A stretch of DNA of 64,000 bases from Enterobacter cloacae complex sp. R_G8 (GCF_024599795.1 NZ_CP102246.1:1984001-2048000), one strand, 5' to 3'. Numbered from the stretch's first letter, positions 45,786 through 57,508 are shown. Numbers and translations: made by a program. The notes: generated by a model from the letters alone, not told the origin.

Positions 45786-47486
45786 GTGCAGCGTGATACC
45801 TTTGTTGTAAGACGGTCTTTTCTGCAATGGCTGCATAAGCGTAGCAATCCGGGTGCGATTGTTAATCTCTGTTTTCTGGTGGTACTGGTTTTTTCGACTC
45901 TCCTTACCTGGCGAGAAGTGGTGGTGCTGGAAGATGCCTATATCTCAAGCCAGCGCAACCACCTGGAGACGGTGGCCACGTCGCTGGACAGACAGCTCCA
46001 GTTCAGCGTGGATAAGCTGCTGTTTTTCCGCCAGAGCATGCGCGATGCGCTCCAGACACCGCTGGCGTTTGATGTCCTGCGTGCTGCGGTGACACGCTTC
46101 AATGCAGACCGGACGCGTCCTTTCTGGCAGCTTGCCGTGGATACAAAACGCACGCTGCCCATCAACGGCGTTTCGGATGCTTTTGTTGAAAAAACCACGC
46201 TCCTCAATCGCGACAATGAACTTCTCGATAATGAAGTGTCTGCTGCGCTTGAAGTGGGGTATTTGCTCAGGCTGGCCTCACCGGTCATGCGAAGCGAAGA
46301 GCGGGTAGTCTATGTCTCCCGGGCCGGGTTTTACCTCTCCACGGATACGCCTGCACAGAGCGCCGATATCATCCCGCGCTATTACCATCTGGTGACCCAG
46401 CCCTGGTTTACGCAGCAAACGGAACGTAACAACCGTGCGCGCGCGGTGCTGTGGTTTATCTCCACGCCGTCAACCTGGACCGGCAACGAACGCATGATCA
46501 CCGCCAGCGTACCCATCTATTTTGACCATTACTGGTACGGCGTGGTGGCGATGGATTTTTCTCTCAATACCATGAAACGTCTGCTGGCCGATGCGACGGA
46601 TGACCACGCGGAAGGGGAGTATCAGCTGTACGATACCCGGCTCAATATGATCGCCTCTTCTGAAGCATCCACGAGCGAGGCCAACCATTTTGATGAGCGT
46701 GAAACGGCGCAGATTGCCCATGCCATTGAGAGCGATACCGGCGGCGGGATCCGGCTTGGCAGCCGTTTTGTCAGCTGGGAGCGGCTCGATCATTTTGACG
46801 GGGTTATCCTGCGGGTCCATACCCTGCATGAAGGCGTAAAAGGCGACTTCGGCAGCATCAGTATCGTGCTGGCGCTCCTGTGGGCGCTCTTCACCGCCAT
46901 GCTGCTGATCTCCTGGCTGGTGATTCGCCGGATGGTCAGCAACATGTACACGCTCCAGCACTCATTGCAGTGGCAGGCCTGGCACGATCCGCTCACCCGT
47001 CTGAATAACCGTGGGGCGCTGTTTGAGCGGGCAAAAGTGCTGGCGAAGCAATGTCAGGCACAGTCGCTGCCGTTATCGGTTATCCAGCTCGATCTTGATC
47101 ATTTTAAAAACATCAACGACCGTTTCGGCCATCAGGCCGGAGATAAGGTGCTGTCCCATGCGGCGGGGCTGATTGCCAGCGCCCTGCGTAAGAACGACGT
47201 TGCCGGGCGCGTGGGCGGGGAAGAGTTTTGCGTGGTCCTGCCGGGTATCGGGCTGGAGGAGGCGAGAGCGGTGGCGGAACGCATTCGCTCACGCATCGAC
47301 AGCAAAGAGATCCTGGTGAAAAAGAGCACGACGTTGCGTATCAGCGCGTCGATGGGGGTCAGCTGCGCGCAGGAGAAGGGGAATTACGACTTCGAACAAC
47401 TGCAGTCGATTGCGGATGCCCGGCTGTATCTGGCCAAACAGCGCGGCCGCAACCAGGTGGTGTGGGACGATCAGGACAGGAAGTGA
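45786..47486 (+). CDS. dgcQ: Diguanylate cyclase DgcQ (YedQ)
   Basis: Makes cyclic di-GMP at the inner membrane; E. coli DgcQ promotes cellulose synthesis. The 566 residues comprise TM1 (about 25-43), a large periplasmic sensor domain (45-355), TM2 (about 358-380) and a GGDEF domain (about 400-560) with an intact GGEEF active site (about 478-482). GTG start at 45786 after GGGAG. It overlaps the convergent yedP by 16 nt. Confidence 0.93.
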   Translation: MQRDTFVVRRSFLQWLHKRSNPGAIVNLCFLVVLVFSTLLTWREVVVLEDAYISSQRNHLETVATSLDRQLQFSVDKLLFFRQSMRDALQTPLAFDVLRAAVTRFNADRTRPFWQLAVDTKRTLPINGVSDAFVEKTTLLNRDNELLDNEVSAALEVGYLLRLASPVMRSEERVVYVSRAGFYLSTDTPAQSADIIPRYYHLVTQPWFTQQTERNNRARAVLWFISTPSTWTGNERMITASVPIYFDHYWYGVVAMDFSLNTMKRLLADATDDHAEGEYQLYDTRLNMIASSEASTSEANHFDERETAQIAHAIESDTGGGIRLGSRFVSWERLDHFDGVILRVHTLHEGVKGDFGSISIVLALLWALFTAMLLISWLVIRRMVSNMYTLQHSLQWQAWHDPLTRLNNRGALFERAKVLAKQCQAQSLPLSVIQLDLDHFKNINDRFGHQAGDKVLSHAAGLIASALRKNDVAGRVGGEEFCVVLPGIGLEEARAVAERIRSRIDSKEILVKKSTTLRISASMGVSCAQEKGNYDFEQLQSIADARLYLAKQRGRNQVVWDDQDRK

Positions 47487-48271
47487 TCCAGCCCTTCATG
47501 CCAGCCCGCAGGTCCTGCTTGCTGCGTGTGATACACCCGGGCAGGGTTATCGTCGCGCAGCGTGATGCCCTGGCGGTTAATGCCTTTGATCACCACCGCG
47601 AAGTCGACGCTGTCGAGCAGGGGCGCATCATTTGGGCCATCGCCCAGCCCAAGCGTTGTGGGCATCATGCCTTCCTGTTCGCGATACTGCGCAATCAGCC
47701 AGTTCACCGCCACGTCCTTACCGCAGCGGGCGTCCAGAATGTGCCAGAAGCGGGCACCCTGCAGGCATTTCAGACCGCGCTGCGCCAGCTCCTCTTCAAA
47801 CTGCGCCATTTTCTCATCGGTGTCGCGCCAGATGAGCGTGACCGAGGCTTCATGTTTACGCGCAAGCGTCGAACGATAGCGGCTCAGCCCCGTCCACTCG
47901 CTGATAACCCGGTCATCCACATCGTCAAAAGTAGTGAATTTATACCCTGCCTGCAGGCGGATTTGTTCGATGAACGGGCGAATGTCACGGTGGGTCATTC
48001 CCCTGATCTGGCGCTGAGTCTTTTCCCATCGCACATCGGGCTGGATAACTGCGCCGTTCTCGGCAATGAAAGGTAAACCTTCCAGCCCCAGCTCCTGCTG
48101 GAGATCCAGCATCTCCGCCGCGGTTTTGCTGCTGCACAGGATGAGCGGTACCTGAAAATCCACCAGTTTATCCAGCCAGGGCATCGCCGGTTGCCACGCG
48201 TAGGTATGAATATCCAGCAACGAGCCATCAAGGTCGGAAAAAACCAGCAGTGTCTCCTGCAGTGAAGGCAT
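47471..48271 (-). CDS. yedP: HAD-family phosphatase YedP (mannosyl-3-phosphoglycerate phosphatase-like)
   Basis: A cytoplasmic HAD hydrolase of 266 residues. Motif [11 protein letters not shown] carries the nucleophile Asp; the terminal motif [12 protein letters not shown] binds Mg. Close to E. coli YedP (271). The mannosyl-3-phosphoglycerate assignment comes from family similarity only; no synthase is nearby. Confidence 0.9.
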   Translation of the reverse strand: MPSLQETLLVFSDLDGSLLDIHTYAWQPAMPWLDKLVDFQVPLILCSSKTAAEMLDLQQELGLEGLPFIAENGAVIQPDVRWEKTQRQIRGMTHRDIRPFIEQIRLQAGYKFTTFDDVDDRVISEWTGLSRYRSTLARKHEASVTLIWRDTDEKMAQFEEELAQRGLKCLQGARFWHILDARCGKDVAVNWLIAQYREQEGMMPTTLGLGDGPNDAPLLDSVDFAVVIKGINRQGITLRDDNPARVYHTQQAGPAGWHEGLDHFLS

Positions 48272-48475
48272 AACGGCTCCTTATCGCAGATAAGTCATTT
48301 TCTAAGAATATTCCTAAAAATTAGGATTCCCGGAAGGGACGAAGTCGGAACCGATCCCGCCAAACCCGCATTCAGCGCACCTCGCTGCTCATAACAAAAA
48401 TTCAGGTTTAAAAAACAGTATATTCGCCATGAGAATATATGCTTGTCAGCGAAAATCGTTGGGGATAGTGTGTTG

Positions 48476-48564
48476 AATACATCAGATTTCCTGGTGTAAC
48501 GAATTTTCAAGTGCTTCTTGCATAAGCAAGTTTCATCCCGGCCATCCCCATGACCGGGATTTTT
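48476..48564 (+). ncRNA. dsrA: DsrA small regulatory RNA
   Basis: An Hfq-dependent RNA that activates rpoS and represses hns. The 5' part (ACATCAGATTTCCTGGTG, then AACGAATTTT) and the middle hairpin around AAGTGCTTCTTGC match E. coli DsrA with few changes. The terminator hairpin (TCCCGGCC...GACCGGGA, then seven T) differs in sequence but not form. It lies between yodD and yedP, the E. coli position. Confidence 0.9.
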
Positions 48565-48570
48565 TTCGCC

Positions 48571-48798
48571 CTAACGATTCGCTTCAGACACGCTAAAGTC
48601 ATGGATATCAAGCTCGAAGGCCTCGGCCAGTTCACGGTAGGTGTGATAATCCCTGCCGTTAACAATGACCCGGTCAGAATTATCATCCGTACGACGAACT
48701 TCTGACTCACTGATCTCATTGATGGCGGCCAGCAGGGCATCGACATCCACCTCGACCTCGCGTTTGATGGTGTCGCTGTACTCTTTGTCGGTCTTCAT
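48571..48798 (-). CDS. yodD: Small protein YodD
   Basis: 75 residues starting MKTDKEYSDTIKREVEVDVD, the same length as E. coli YodD and conserved to the tail DIHDFSVSEANR. The internal ATG 48798 matches the E. coli start; an upstream in-frame ATG would add six residues. E. coli YodD is linked to peroxide and acid stress. It is convergent with DsrA; the stop is 7 nt from the DsrA terminator. Confidence 0.88.
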   Translation of the reverse strand: MKTDKEYSDTIKREVEVDVDALLAAINEISESEVRRTDDNSDRVIVNGRDYHTYRELAEAFELDIHDFSVSEANR

Positions 48799-48852
48799 TA
48801 CGGGGTCCTCATTCAACCGTGTCCAACGGTAAGTATAGACTGTACATACACG

Positions 48853-48961
48853 TCATCCTTCAAGCTGCTTCTGCGTTGGCTGCGTCTGCTCACCCCAGTC
48901 ACTTACTTGAGTAAGCTCCTGGGGATTCTCAGACTTGCCGCCTTGATGCAACTTGAATGAT
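48853..48961. repeat. Dispersed palindromic element, about 110 bp
   Basis: The ends are inverted copies (CTTCAAGCTGC on the left; GCAACTTGAA on the right, read in reverse) and the centre is CTTACTTGAGTAAG. The body (TTGGCTGCG, CACCCCAGTCACTTAC, CTCCTGGGGATT, TTGCCGCC) resembles a palindromic repeat family seen in several Enterobacterales genomes (YPAL-like). It lies between yodD and dsrB. Confidence 0.65.
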
Positions 48962-48965
48962 TTAG

Positions 48966-49238
<273 letters not shown>

Positions 49239-49278
49239 CAAGGCGTCGGGTGGCCGCTTGCGTGCCCGACAGCGCCCG

Positions 49279-49310
49279 TAAAAGCAAAAATCTCTGGCCA
49301 GGCCAGAGAT
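49279..49310 (-). terminator. Intrinsic terminator of rcsA
   Basis: On the minus strand an ATCTCTGGC/GCCAGAGAT 9-bp stem with a 3-nt loop is followed by TTTTTGCTTTT. It lies about 30 nt past the rcsA stop. Confidence 0.85.
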
Positions 49311-49338
49311 CGTGTAGGGTACTCAAGGTCTCATGCAA

Positions 49339-49962
49339 CTAACGCATATTGACGAAAATCCCGTTCGTCACATTATCGGTCAGGCGAACAACGTGGTAGA
49401 TCACTTGCTTATTATGGGTTTTAATTTTCCTTTTAATATTTCCTTTATGTGACGAAACGGTTTTAGCTTTAATATTCATCTGGTCTGAGATTTGAATAGT
49501 TCCTTGCCCTGCCATCCACATTCGCAGCATACTTGATTCAGTTCTGCTTAATGATAGGGTGGGTAAGTTAACCGCGCCTACATTCTTAACTTCCTTATTC
49601 AAATAATCCCCCAGGATGTCATCCAGCGACTCTGGTTTTATCGATTTAGAACTGATCAATAAATTTTTACGAACCAACAAATACTCATCGAAATGGATAT
49701 TTGCGATCGCCATAAAGACAATAAACAGGGTCTTAGGATGCTGATTAATGATTTGCTTAATGTGCTGACTGTTGGCTGGATCGTGTATGAAACAGTCCTC
49801 ATTAATAAACACCACGCCTGGTTTGAGTTCATCACAAGCGGCTGCGAGCTCCTCAACGGTGTGTGCGTCGTTGATGTCTCTCTTTCTTACCCCTCTGCTT
49901 GCCAGGTACCCGGTTAACCCTAGCCGGGTGTAGCTGCATAAATCCATAATGATCGTTGACAT
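49339..49962 (-). CDS. rcsA: Capsule synthesis co-regulator RcsA
   Basis: A LuxR-type auxiliary regulator that pairs with RcsB to activate colanic acid genes and repress flhDC. The 207 residues are near-identical in length and pattern to E. coli RcsA, with the C-terminal LuxR helix-turn-helix ([36 protein letters not shown]). A putative RcsAB box lies upstream at 50113-50126, consistent with autoregulation. Confidence 0.95.
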   Translation of the reverse strand: MSTIIMDLCSYTRLGLTGYLASRGVRKRDINDAHTVEELAAACDELKPGVVFINEDCFIHDPANSQHIKQIINQHPKTLFIVFMAIANIHFDEYLLVRKNLLISSKSIKPESLDDILGDYLNKEVKNVGAVNLPTLSLSRTESSMLRMWMAGQGTIQISDQMNIKAKTVSSHKGNIKRKIKTHNKQVIYHVVRLTDNVTNGIFVNMR

Positions 49963-50112
49963 GGCATACCCTCACTCAATGCGTAACGATAATTCACCAT
50001 CTGCCTGAGAGCTCATAAACAGCCATACGGGATGGAAAAAATTAATAAACCTGTGAGCATGACAAAGACTTTCAGGCGGACTCACTATCCCGTAAAGTTA
50101 CGTATAATTTGC

Positions 50113-50126
50113 CAGGAATCATCTTA
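50113..50126 (-). promoter_or_regulatory. Putative RcsAB box upstream of rcsA
   Basis: Minus-strand TAAGATGATTCCTG resembles the RcsAB consensus TAAGAATAATCCTA. It is about 150 bp upstream of the rcsA ATG, compatible with the known autoregulatory site in E. coli. Confidence 0.5.
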
Positions 50127-50257
50127 AAGTAAAGTAAATATTAAGTATTGTGAGGTGGTTAGAAACAATTAAACCGCGTCAGATATATCCTGGAAGATGT
50201 TTTTCATGTTTTATTTTAGGAATATCCTCAGAAAGACAATATCAACTGTGGGGGCTA

Positions 50258-51043
50258 TTATTTACGCGGTAGCTCGCTGACAATATCCGCTAACAGGTTG
50301 AATATCTCGCCGAATAAATGTTCACAGAAGGGAGCGATAAGGGGCATCAGCAATGACATTAATAAAATTCCGACCGTTAGCGTCAGCGGAAAACCAATGA
50401 CGAACACCGACAGCTGCGGTGCCATACGGTTGAGTAACCCCAACGCCAGGTTAACGGTCAGGAGCAGGGTGATGATCGGCAGCGCCAGCATCAGCCCGTT
50501 AAGGAACACCAGCCCGGCGGCACGGGTCAGCGCCAGAAACGCGTTGCTGTTTACCGGATTTTCGCCAATCGGCAGCGTGTGGAAGGTATCCACCAGCAGG
50601 GAGATAAGCCACAGATGGCCGTTGAACGACAGGAAAAGCAGCATCGCCAGCATATCGATAATGCGCGCCAGCACCGGCATGTTGAGGTGGCTACCGGGGT
50701 CGACAAACGTGGCGAACGATAACCCCATCTGCAGGCCGATCAGTTCCCCGGCGGTACGCACGGCGGCGAAGGCCAACTGCATGGTAAAGCCAACCGCGAC
50801 GCCAATCATCACCTGTTGCAACGCCACCCACACCGCATTGGCTGAGAAGATTGGAATATTCACCGGCGGCAGGGAAGGCGCAACGATGATGGTGATAATG
50901 ATGCCCAGCCCCACCTTGACCCGCTTGGGAATCGCTTTTTCGCTGAGAATCGGGGCGGTGGTGATCAGCGCCAGAATGCGCAGCATGGGCCAAAAATAGA
51001 CCCCAAGCCACTGAACCCACTGGTCGCTGGTAAAATGGAGCAT
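50258..51043 (-). CDS. fliR: Flagellar type III export protein FliR (canonical locus)
   Basis: An export-gate membrane protein of 261 residues, the same length as and highly similar to E. coli FliR ([40 protein letters not shown]). Last gene of fliL-R. The following 215 bp up to rcsA hold no gene. Confidence 0.96.
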   Translation of the reverse strand: MLHFTSDQWVQWLGVYFWPMLRILALITTAPILSEKAIPKRVKVGLGIIITIIVAPSLPPVNIPIFSANAVWVALQQVMIGVAVGFTMQLAFAAVRTAGELIGLQMGLSFATFVDPGSHLNMPVLARIIDMLAMLLFLSFNGHLWLISLLVDTFHTLPIGENPVNSNAFLALTRAAGLVFLNGLMLALPIITLLLTVNLALGLLNRMAPQLSVFVIGFPLTLTVGILLMSLLMPLIAPFCEHLFGEIFNLLADIVSELPRK

Positions 51044-51050
51044 CGTCGCG

Positions 51051-51320
51051 TCAGCCGATGATGTACGGCAGATTGGTAAACAGGTTACGCATGTAGTCCA
51101 GCAGCAGATTCAGCATCCACGGCCCGGCAACAATGATTGCCACGAACACGGCGATGATTTTCGGGATGAACGAGAGCGTCATTTCGTTAATCTGCGTGGC
51201 GGCCTGCAGGATACTGATAATCAGACCGGTCACCAGGGCAACAAGCAGCAGCGGCGCGGCAACGGCAATCGCGATTTTCATCGCTTCCGTGCCCATCATC
51301 ATGACCGATTCTGGCGTCAT
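51051..51320 (-). CDS. fliQ: Flagellar export protein FliQ
   Basis: An 89-residue export-gate protein with two membrane helices ([40 protein letters not shown]). ATG 51320 gives [14 protein letters not shown], the family start; the upstream extension of the frame overlaps fliP and is not family-like. Confidence 0.96.
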   Translation of the reverse strand: MTPESVMMMGTEAMKIAIAVAAPLLLVALVTGLIISILQAATQINEMTLSFIPKIIAVFVAIIVAGPWMLNLLLDYMRNLFTNLPYIIG

Positions 51321-51330
51321 TGCGCGCTCC

Positions 51331-52068
51331 TCAACTGTAGAAACTCTGCGCCAGCGAACTGACCAGCAGCTGCCAGCCATCGACCAGCACAAAGAGCATG
51401 ATCTTAAAGGGCAGGGCAATGGTGGCCGGCGGTACCATCATCATACCGAGCGCCATCAGCACGCTGGCGATCACCAGGTCGATAATCAGGAACGGGATAA
51501 AGATGGTAAAGCCAATCTGAAACGCGGTTTTCAGCTCGCTGGTGACGTACGCAGGCAGCAGTATGCGCATAGGAACGGCCTCCGGACCCTGCAATTCCCC
51601 GGTGTTGGAAAGGCGGGCAAAGAGAGCCAGATCCGCTTCGCGCGTCTGGCGCAGCATGAATTCACGCAGCGGCTGCGCGCCTTTCTCCAGCGCCTCCTGC
51701 ATGGAGATTTTATCTTCACTGAACGGCTGGTAGGCGTCGGTATAAATCTTATCGATGACCGGCGACATGATAAAAAAGGTCAAAAACAGGGCCAGGCCCA
51801 GCAGCACCTGGTTCGGCGGGGCGGAAGGGGTACCCAGCGCGTTTCGCAGCAGGCCAAAGACAATGATGATGCGGGTAAAGCTGGTCATCATCAGCAGGAT
51901 CGCCGGAATGAAGGTCAGCGAGGTGATGAAGACCAGCGTCTGAACCGGGAGCGACCAGCTTTGTCCGCCGCCCGCCAGAGGGGTTGAAACCAGACCGGGC
52001 AGTTGCGCATAAACCGCAGGAGCAAACAGGCCAACGCCCGCGAGCGTCAGGGATAACAAACGGCGCAT
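51331..52068 (-). CDS. fliP: Flagellar export protein FliP
   Basis: An export-gate protein of 245 residues with a cleavable signal peptide ([16 protein letters not shown]), unusual for gate proteins but typical of FliP, and conserved [19 protein letters not shown]. It overlaps fliO by one nucleotide. Confidence 0.96.
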   Translation of the reverse strand: MRRLLSLTLAGVGLFAPAVYAQLPGLVSTPLAGGGQSWSLPVQTLVFITSLTFIPAILLMMTSFTRIIIVFGLLRNALGTPSAPPNQVLLGLALFLTFFIMSPVIDKIYTDAYQPFSEDKISMQEALEKGAQPLREFMLRQTREADLALFARLSNTGELQGPEAVPMRILLPAYVTSELKTAFQIGFTIFIPFLIIDLVIASVLMALGMMMVPPATIALPFKIMLFVLVDGWQLLVSSLAQSFYS

Positions 52069-52442
52069 CAGGATCTCCCGGAACGCTTAAGCAAACTCTT
52101 CATGACGGACTGGAAATCCGCAGGGGCTTCTGCGCGCTCGTCACTGATAGCAGGGGCGGGCGGCAGTTTATGTAAAACGTTGACGTTAGACGCGGTGACG
52201 CCCAGCACCAGCCGCGCGTCCTCAACATCTACGATGACCACGCGCTCGCGTGGCCCCAGTGTTGTACTGGCGCTGACCTTCAGACCGCGCGTCCCGGCGG
52301 TTTTACCCGCCAGGCCAAAACGCTTCGCCAGCCAGGCGGCGATAAGAATAAAGGCAATAATACCGAGCAACGCGCCGCTCACCTGGAGCAGCGGTGAGCC
52401 GGGAACGGCAGAAGGTTGTGATACTGTTGCCTGGGTTTTCAT
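52068..52442 (-). CDS. fliO: Flagellar export protein FliO
   Basis: 124 residues with one membrane helix (about 20-42) and a cytoplasmic domain ([20 protein letters not shown]) ending in [15 protein letters not shown] like E. coli FliO. Assists FliP complex assembly. Confidence 0.94.
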   Translation of the reverse strand: MKTQATVSQPSAVPGSPLLQVSGALLGIIAFILIAAWLAKRFGLAGKTAGTRGLKVSASTTLGPRERVVIVDVEDARLVLGVTASNVNVLHKLPPAPAISDERAEAPADFQSVMKSLLKRSGRS

Positions 52443-52444
52443 TC

Positions 52445-52858
52445 TTAACGGCTCAGACGACGCATGCGCTCAGACGGGGTAATGATGTCGGTGATACGCA
52501 CACCATATTTATCGGCCACGACCACCACTTCACCCTGAGCAATCAGATACCCGTTGATCAGGATATCCAGCGGCTCACCGGCCAGACCGTCGAGGGCCAC
52601 GACGGAACCCTGCGTCAGACGCAGCAGCTCTTTAATGGTCATGCGGGTGCGGCCCAGTTCAACGGTCAATTTAACCGGGATATCCATAATCAGGTCGATA
52701 TCCTGCAGCGTACCGCTGACATCGCCGCCGCCTAACTGCTGGAAGACGGCATCCGCTGCACTTTTGGCCGGGGTCGCTTTTTGCTCGTTTAACGCGTCAG
52801 CCCACAGATCGTCCAGTGCTCCGCTGTTTTCATCGGACGGATTGTTCATGTCACTCAT
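52445..52858 (-). CDS. fliN: Flagellar motor switch protein FliN
   Basis: C-ring subunit of 137 residues, the same length as E. coli FliN, with the SpoA domain (DIPVKLTVELGRTRMTIKEL; DIITPSERMRRLSR). It overlaps fliM by 4 nt. Confidence 0.96.
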   Translation of the reverse strand: MSDMNNPSDENSGALDDLWADALNEQKATPAKSAADAVFQQLGGGDVSGTLQDIDLIMDIPVKLTVELGRTRMTIKELLRLTQGSVVALDGLAGEPLDILINGYLIAQGEVVVVADKYGVRITDIITPSERMRRLSR

Positions 52859-53859
52859 TTGGGCTGTTCCTCATTCAGCGAATTCAAAATCGGGTTGATC
52901 AAGTGCTCAACGCGTAACGCATACTGGCCGTTAATTGTGCCGTACTGACTTGTCAGCACGGGGACACCATCCACATGGGCAATAATGCGGTCAGGTTTTT
53001 CTATCGGCAAAACGTCGCCGGGTTGTAATTTCAGGATCTGGGATAACCGCAGCGGGATATCGGCAAAGCTCGCCACCAGCTCAAGCTGAGAGTGCTGAAC
53101 CTGGCGCACCAGGTTTTCACGCCAGTTCTGATCTTCATGACGTGAGTTCTCCAGCGGCGGGTTGACCAGCAGCTCGCGCAGCGGTTCGATCATGCTGAAC
53201 GGCAGGCAAATATTAAACTCGCCGGTCAGGTTACCGATCTCCACGTGGAACGGGGTGTTGACGACAATATCGTTCGGAGAGGTGGTGATATTGGTAAATT
53301 TCACCTGCATCTCAGAACGTACGTACTCCACTTCCAGCGGGTTAATCGCCTTCCACGCGTCGCTGTAAGACTCCAGCGCCAGTTTCAGCATGCGGTTAAT
53401 GACGCGTTGTTCGGTGTGGGTGAATTCACGACCTTCTACTTTGGTCGGGAAGCGCCCGTCGCCGCCGAACAGGTTATCCACCGCAATGAACACCAGGCTT
53501 GGGGAAAAGACCACCAGACCTGTGCCGCGCAGCGGTTTCAGATGAATCAGGTTAAGGTTGGTTGGCACCGGCAGGTTGCGGGCAAACTCATGATACGGCT
53601 GAATGCGGATCGCACCCACGGTGATATCCGGGCTACGACGCAGCAGGTTAAACAGCCCCATACGGAACTGACGTGCAAAACGTTCGTTAATGATCTCCAG
53701 CGCCTGCAGACGTTCACGTACCACGCGACGCTGGGTATTCGGGTCATAGGGACGAATATCGTTATCGCCGCCAATACCCGGTTGTGGATCATCACTCTTA
53801 TCGCTGTCGCCGTTGAGCAGCGCATCGATTTCTGCCTGAGAAAGAATACTGTCGCCCAT
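52855..53859 (-). CDS. fliM: Flagellar motor switch protein FliM
   Basis: Middle C-ring protein of 334 residues. The N-terminal CheY-P-binding peptide (DSILSQAEIDALLNGDS) is intact, followed by the CheC-like domain and the SpoA domain. Near-identical to E. coli, so this motor should respond to CheY. Confidence 0.97.
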   Translation of the reverse strand: MGDSILSQAEIDALLNGDSDKSDDPQPGIGGDNDIRPYDPNTQRRVVRERLQALEIINERFARQFRMGLFNLLRRSPDITVGAIRIQPYHEFARNLPVPTNLNLIHLKPLRGTGLVVFSPSLVFIAVDNLFGGDGRFPTKVEGREFTHTEQRVINRMLKLALESYSDAWKAINPLEVEYVRSEMQVKFTNITTSPNDIVVNTPFHVEIGNLTGEFNICLPFSMIEPLRELLVNPPLENSRHEDQNWRENLVRQVQHSQLELVASFADIPLRLSQILKLQPGDVLPIEKPDRIIAHVDGVPVLTSQYGTINGQYALRVEHLINPILNSLNEEQPK

Positions 53860-53863
53860 GTCG

Positions 53864-54334
53864 TTACCGCAGAATAAAGGCTGTATACAGAACGTCAGTG
53901 ACTTCCTGCTTAGGTTGGCCGTTCACCAGCGGGGTTGCCAGCGTTTGCTTAATAGCGTCGACCAGCTTTTGCTTACCTTCATCGGTGGCAAGCGTCGAAG
54001 CGTCCTGACGAGAGAACAGCAGCAGCAGACGGCTGCGCACTTCCGGAAGGTAATCGTTCAGTCGGGAACGGGTGGCTTCGTCTTTCAGGCGCAGCGTGAT
54101 GCCGACATACAGCACACGATCCGCATCACCGAGGTTGACGGTGAAGGTATCCAGCGGGAAGAACACCGGTGCCGGCGGAGGTGGCAGTTCGGCTTTGGCC
54201 GCAGCAGTAGAAGGTTTCTGCTGCATGCGCCAGTAACTATAGCCCGCGGTAGCGCAGGCGGCGAGCGTGATTAACACCAGCAGCGGGATCCAGATGGAAC
54301 GCTTACTTTTTTTGGTGATCGCGGAGTCAGTCAT
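53864..54334 (-). CDS. fliL: Flagellar basal body-associated protein FliL
   Basis: A 156-residue inner-membrane stator-associated protein. ATG 54334 gives [15 protein letters not shown], matching the E. coli start; the longer frame upstream is not conserved. One helix (about 14-34), then the periplasmic domain ending VLYTAFILR. Confidence 0.95.
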   Translation of the reverse strand: MTDSAITKKSKRSIWIPLLVLITLAACATAGYSYWRMQQKPSTAAAKAELPPPPAPVFFPLDTFTVNLGDADRVLYVGITLRLKDEATRSRLNDYLPEVRSRLLLLFSRQDASTLATDEGKQKLVDAIKQTLATPLVNGQPKQEVTDVLYTAFILR

Positions 54335-54440
54335 CTGATACGAGCTTCCTGTTTCGGTACAGCTTAATATGGTGATTATCCCGTGTCCGGCTGACGTCAA
54401 AGCGTGGAAAAGACGGGGATAATCACGCTACCTCTGGCGT

Positions 54441-55676
54441 TTAGGCGAAGATGTCTACGGCGCGGTTGCCGCTCGCAGCGGATTGCAGGGCTGCCGGGGT
54501 CGGCAGTAACTCCTCGCTCTCTTCAGTAAATCCGCCATGTTGGCCGGAACGCGACGCCTGCTGTTGCTGCTGGGACGAAGACTGCTGCTGCCCGGCAAAG
54601 CTCTCGCTGCTGACGCTACTCTGCGTAAGCTGAATGCCGTTCTCCGCCAGTGACGTACGCAGTACCGGCAGGGCGGCTTCCAGTGCGGCACGCACGTGGC
54701 CGTGCGCAGACACCATCTGCAGCTGCGCCTGATCATTATCCAGCTTCAGCGAAATGTGCACCTGGCCCAGATCTTCCGGGTTCAGGCGCAACTCTGCGGT
54801 TTGCTGTCCTTGCTTCGCAAACAGCGTGATGTGCTGGCTCAGGTTCTGTTGCCATTCGTGGGTGCCGAGCGGCTGACTCAGCACCGGAGCGGTGGCAACG
54901 GTTGCGGCAGGCTGCGCGGACGCATGGCTGGTAACGATCGGGGCCAGGGTGGCGGTCGGCGTTGAGGATGACGACACGCTGGCGAGATCCTGTTTCTCGG
55001 CCGCGACGGCGAGGGCTGGCGTGGCCGGTGCGCTGGCTGGCAGGGAAGGATCGACGTTTGCCGCCTGAGCCTGATACGCGGAAGCGGGCTGTGCTTTTTC
55101 CTGGCCCGTCAGCGCGCTGCTCAACGCGTGCGCACCATTTTGCGAAAGCGTTGCGGAGGTCAGGGCAGATTTCGCCGTGATCCCCTCACTGCCGGTCGCC
55201 GGTGCGGTCACTGCCGTTGGCGTTTGCTGATGTGGCAGCATGGCCATCAGCGCACTTAAGCCCGCCAGCTCTTCTTCGCTCAGCTCGGTTTTGCTGTCAT
55301 CCCCGCTATTTGCTGTGGTCAACGTCTTCAGGGCATCGCCCTTTGAGGCAGGCATCAGCCCGGAGACCAGCGTCTGTAGCGGCGTCGTCTGCGCTGTTTC
55401 ATCGCCCGTCAGCGTGGATTGACGCGCAAGCAGATCGGCAATTTTCGCCTGCAGGGTAGACTCTTCCCCGGCGTCCTTCGCGACCTTTGACAGCTTGCTG
55501 CCCGCCGCCTTCAGGTCGGCCAATGTCAGCGGCGCATCTTTGCCCTGACCGCTGGCGTCCGTTAAGGCGCCCGCCAGCAGAGAAAGAAAGTCTTGCGCAC
55601 CGTCGGTGCCTTTCCCCGTTTGCATGCCGCCTGACAGGTCGCTGTCGGTCATCAGCAGTTGTTGCAGTGTGATCAT
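54441..55676 (-). CDS. fliK: Hook-length control protein FliK
   Basis: A secreted molecular ruler and export-specificity switch of 411 residues. A low-complexity Ala/Ser/Pro-rich N-terminal ruler (to about 270) precedes the conserved C-terminal switch domain ([20 protein letters not shown], then [19 protein letters not shown]) and a Gln-rich tail. Its length is close to E. coli (375), with ruler variation as is normal. Confidence 0.94.
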   Translation of the reverse strand: MITLQQLLMTDSDLSGGMQTGKGTDGAQDFLSLLAGALTDASGQGKDAPLTLADLKAAGSKLSKVAKDAGEESTLQAKIADLLARQSTLTGDETAQTTPLQTLVSGLMPASKGDALKTLTTANSGDDSKTELSEEELAGLSALMAMLPHQQTPTAVTAPATGSEGITAKSALTSATLSQNGAHALSSALTGQEKAQPASAYQAQAANVDPSLPASAPATPALAVAAEKQDLASVSSSSTPTATLAPIVTSHASAQPAATVATAPVLSQPLGTHEWQQNLSQHITLFAKQGQQTAELRLNPEDLGQVHISLKLDNDQAQLQMVSAHGHVRAALEAALPVLRTSLAENGIQLTQSSVSSESFAGQQQSSSQQQQQASRSGQHGGFTEESEELLPTPAALQSAASGNRAVDIFA

Positions 55677-56116
55677 TCCGGTTTCCTCATTGATGCGCGC
55701 TGGGCAAACTCATCCATTTTTTTCTGATCCTGGCGGTTTTCCGCCAGCGTCGCTGCGGCAATCTGCCGGTCCTGTAAGGTCTGCCAGGCCTGCAGCCGCT
55801 GCTTCTTCTCGCGCCAGAAATTCAGCGCGGTGTCGACTTTTTGGGTCCATTGCTGAAGCTGCTGGCGATGCTGTTCTATCGCCTTCTCCAGCGTCTGAAT
55901 AAACTGCTGATAGTTAATCCAGCGCTGGCTTCCAATGCCCTGTGTCATGTCAGTATTGAGGTTGGTGCGATACTCATGCTGATAGTCGATTAACATCTTC
56001 AACTGTTCTTCAGCCTGCTGGCACCCGCGTCGCATTGCGCCAAGCTGCAATGCGGCATCATCAACTTCTTTTTCAGCCAGATCTTTCAGCGTTGATAACG
56101 CGCTGTTTTGCGCCAT
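55673..56116 (-). CDS. fliJ: Flagellar export chaperone-escort FliJ
   Basis: A 147-residue coiled-coil protein that links the FliI ATPase to the gate, the same length as E. coli FliJ. Helical throughout ([20 protein letters not shown]). It overlaps fliK by 4 nt. Confidence 0.95.
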   Translation of the reverse strand: MAQNSALSTLKDLAEKEVDDAALQLGAMRRGCQQAEEQLKMLIDYQHEYRTNLNTDMTQGIGSQRWINYQQFIQTLEKAIEQHRQQLQQWTQKVDTALNFWREKKQRLQAWQTLQDRQIAAATLAENRQDQKKMDEFAQRASMRKPE

Positions 56117-56137
56117 GACCTTCGCCCTCCACCTGTG

Positions 56138-57507
56138 TTACACCTGCGGGAAAATCAGCTCCAGAGCCTGAATTGAATCTTCCCAGTCGGCGCGTTCAAA
56201 AATGCCTTGTTGCAAAAATGCCTCCAGCTGCGGCCACAAGGTAATCGCTTTGTCGAGCATGGGATCGCTGCCTTTGGCATACGCCCCCACGCTCACCAGA
56301 TCGCGGTTGCGCTGGAAGCTGGAGAGCAGTTGTTTGAAGTTACGCACGCGGGCGTAGTGCTTCTCGGTTATCAGCGCCGTCATTGCGCGGCTGATGGATG
56401 CTTCAATATCAATCGCCGGATAGTGTCCGGCTTCCGCCAGCCGGCGGGATAACACGATATGACCGTCGAGGATCGCACGCGCGGAGTCGGCAATTGGGTC
56501 CTGCTGGTCGTCGCCTTCGGTCAGCACCGTATAAAACGCGGTGATGGAGCCACCGCCGCTGATGCCGTTTCCTGCGCGTTCAACCAGCGCCGGGAGTTTG
56601 GCAAAGACCGACGGCGGATAGCCTTTGGTGGCCGGTGGCTCACCGATGGCGAGGGCAATTTCACGCTGCGCCATCGCGTAACGGGTCAGGGAGTCCATGA
56701 TCAGCAGCACGTGCTGACCACGGTCACGGAAATCTTCGGCGATACGGGTGGCATAGGCTGCCCCCTGCATACGCAGCAACGGCGAGACATCCGCCGGGGC
56801 GGCGATGACCACCGAGCGGGCGCGGCCTTCCGCACCCAGAATGTTTTCAATGAAGTCTTTAACTTCACGACCACGTTCACCGATCAGCCCCACGACGATC
56901 ACATCGGCCTGGGTGTAACGGGCCATCATGCCGAGCAGGACCGATTTACCGACCCCTGAGCCGGCGAACAGCCCCATACGCTGGCCGCGACCGACGGTCA
57001 GCAGGGCGTTGATCGGGCGCACGCCGGTATCAAGAACATGCTCGATCGGGGTACGCTGCAGGGGGTTAAACGGCTGAGTGATCAGCGCGCCGGTTTCGGT
57101 GGTGTCCGGAGCGGGCAGGCCGTCGAGCGGTTTACCGCTGCCGTCCAGCACGCGGCCCAGCAGGGCGGGGCCGAGCGGGAGCTGCTTACCGCTTTGCAGA
57201 CCATCGCCGATGATGTTTTTCGCATAGACGCGCGCGCCGGGCAGAATGCCTTCCACCTCTTCAAGCGGCATCAGGAAAAGACGCTGGCCGTTAAAGCCCA
57301 CCACTTCGCTTTCCACTTCCCGCGTTTCCTGCCCATCCTGGCGCTCGATTACGCAGGTGGCCCCCAGAGGCAGCTGCAGGCCGGTGGCTTCCAGCACCAG
57401 ACCGGTGGCACGGGTCAGGCGCCCATAACGACGAACAGATGGCAGTTGCGCCATCTTCGTTTCAAAGTTATCGAGCGTGTTGAGCCAGCGAGTGAGGCGT
57501 GCGGTCA

Positions 57508-57508
<1 letters not shown>
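56138..57508 (-). CDS. fliI: Flagellar export ATPase FliI
   Basis: A cytoplasmic F1-beta-like ATPase of 456 residues. Walker A ([11 protein letters not shown], about 180-190), Walker B ([13 protein letters not shown]) and the catalytic-Glu motif ([13 protein letters not shown]) are all present. ATG 57508 matches the family start MT-RLTRWL; it overlaps the fliH stop by one nucleotide. Confidence 0.97.

Noticed and set aside
47228..48076. Plus-strand open frame of 282 codons overlapping dgcQ and yedP
   Set aside because: Lies across two well-supported genes in other frames and has no recognisable domain.
48301..48475. tRNA or attachment-site remnant between yedP and DsrA
   Set aside because: No T-loop or acceptor pairing could be built; the segment is best read as the DsrA and yedP promoter region.
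53976..53990. ACCGATGA-like octamer (minus strand) within fliL as another sigma-28 promoter
   Set aside because: No -35 match at the right distance and no gene start nearby; chance occurrence in coding sequence.
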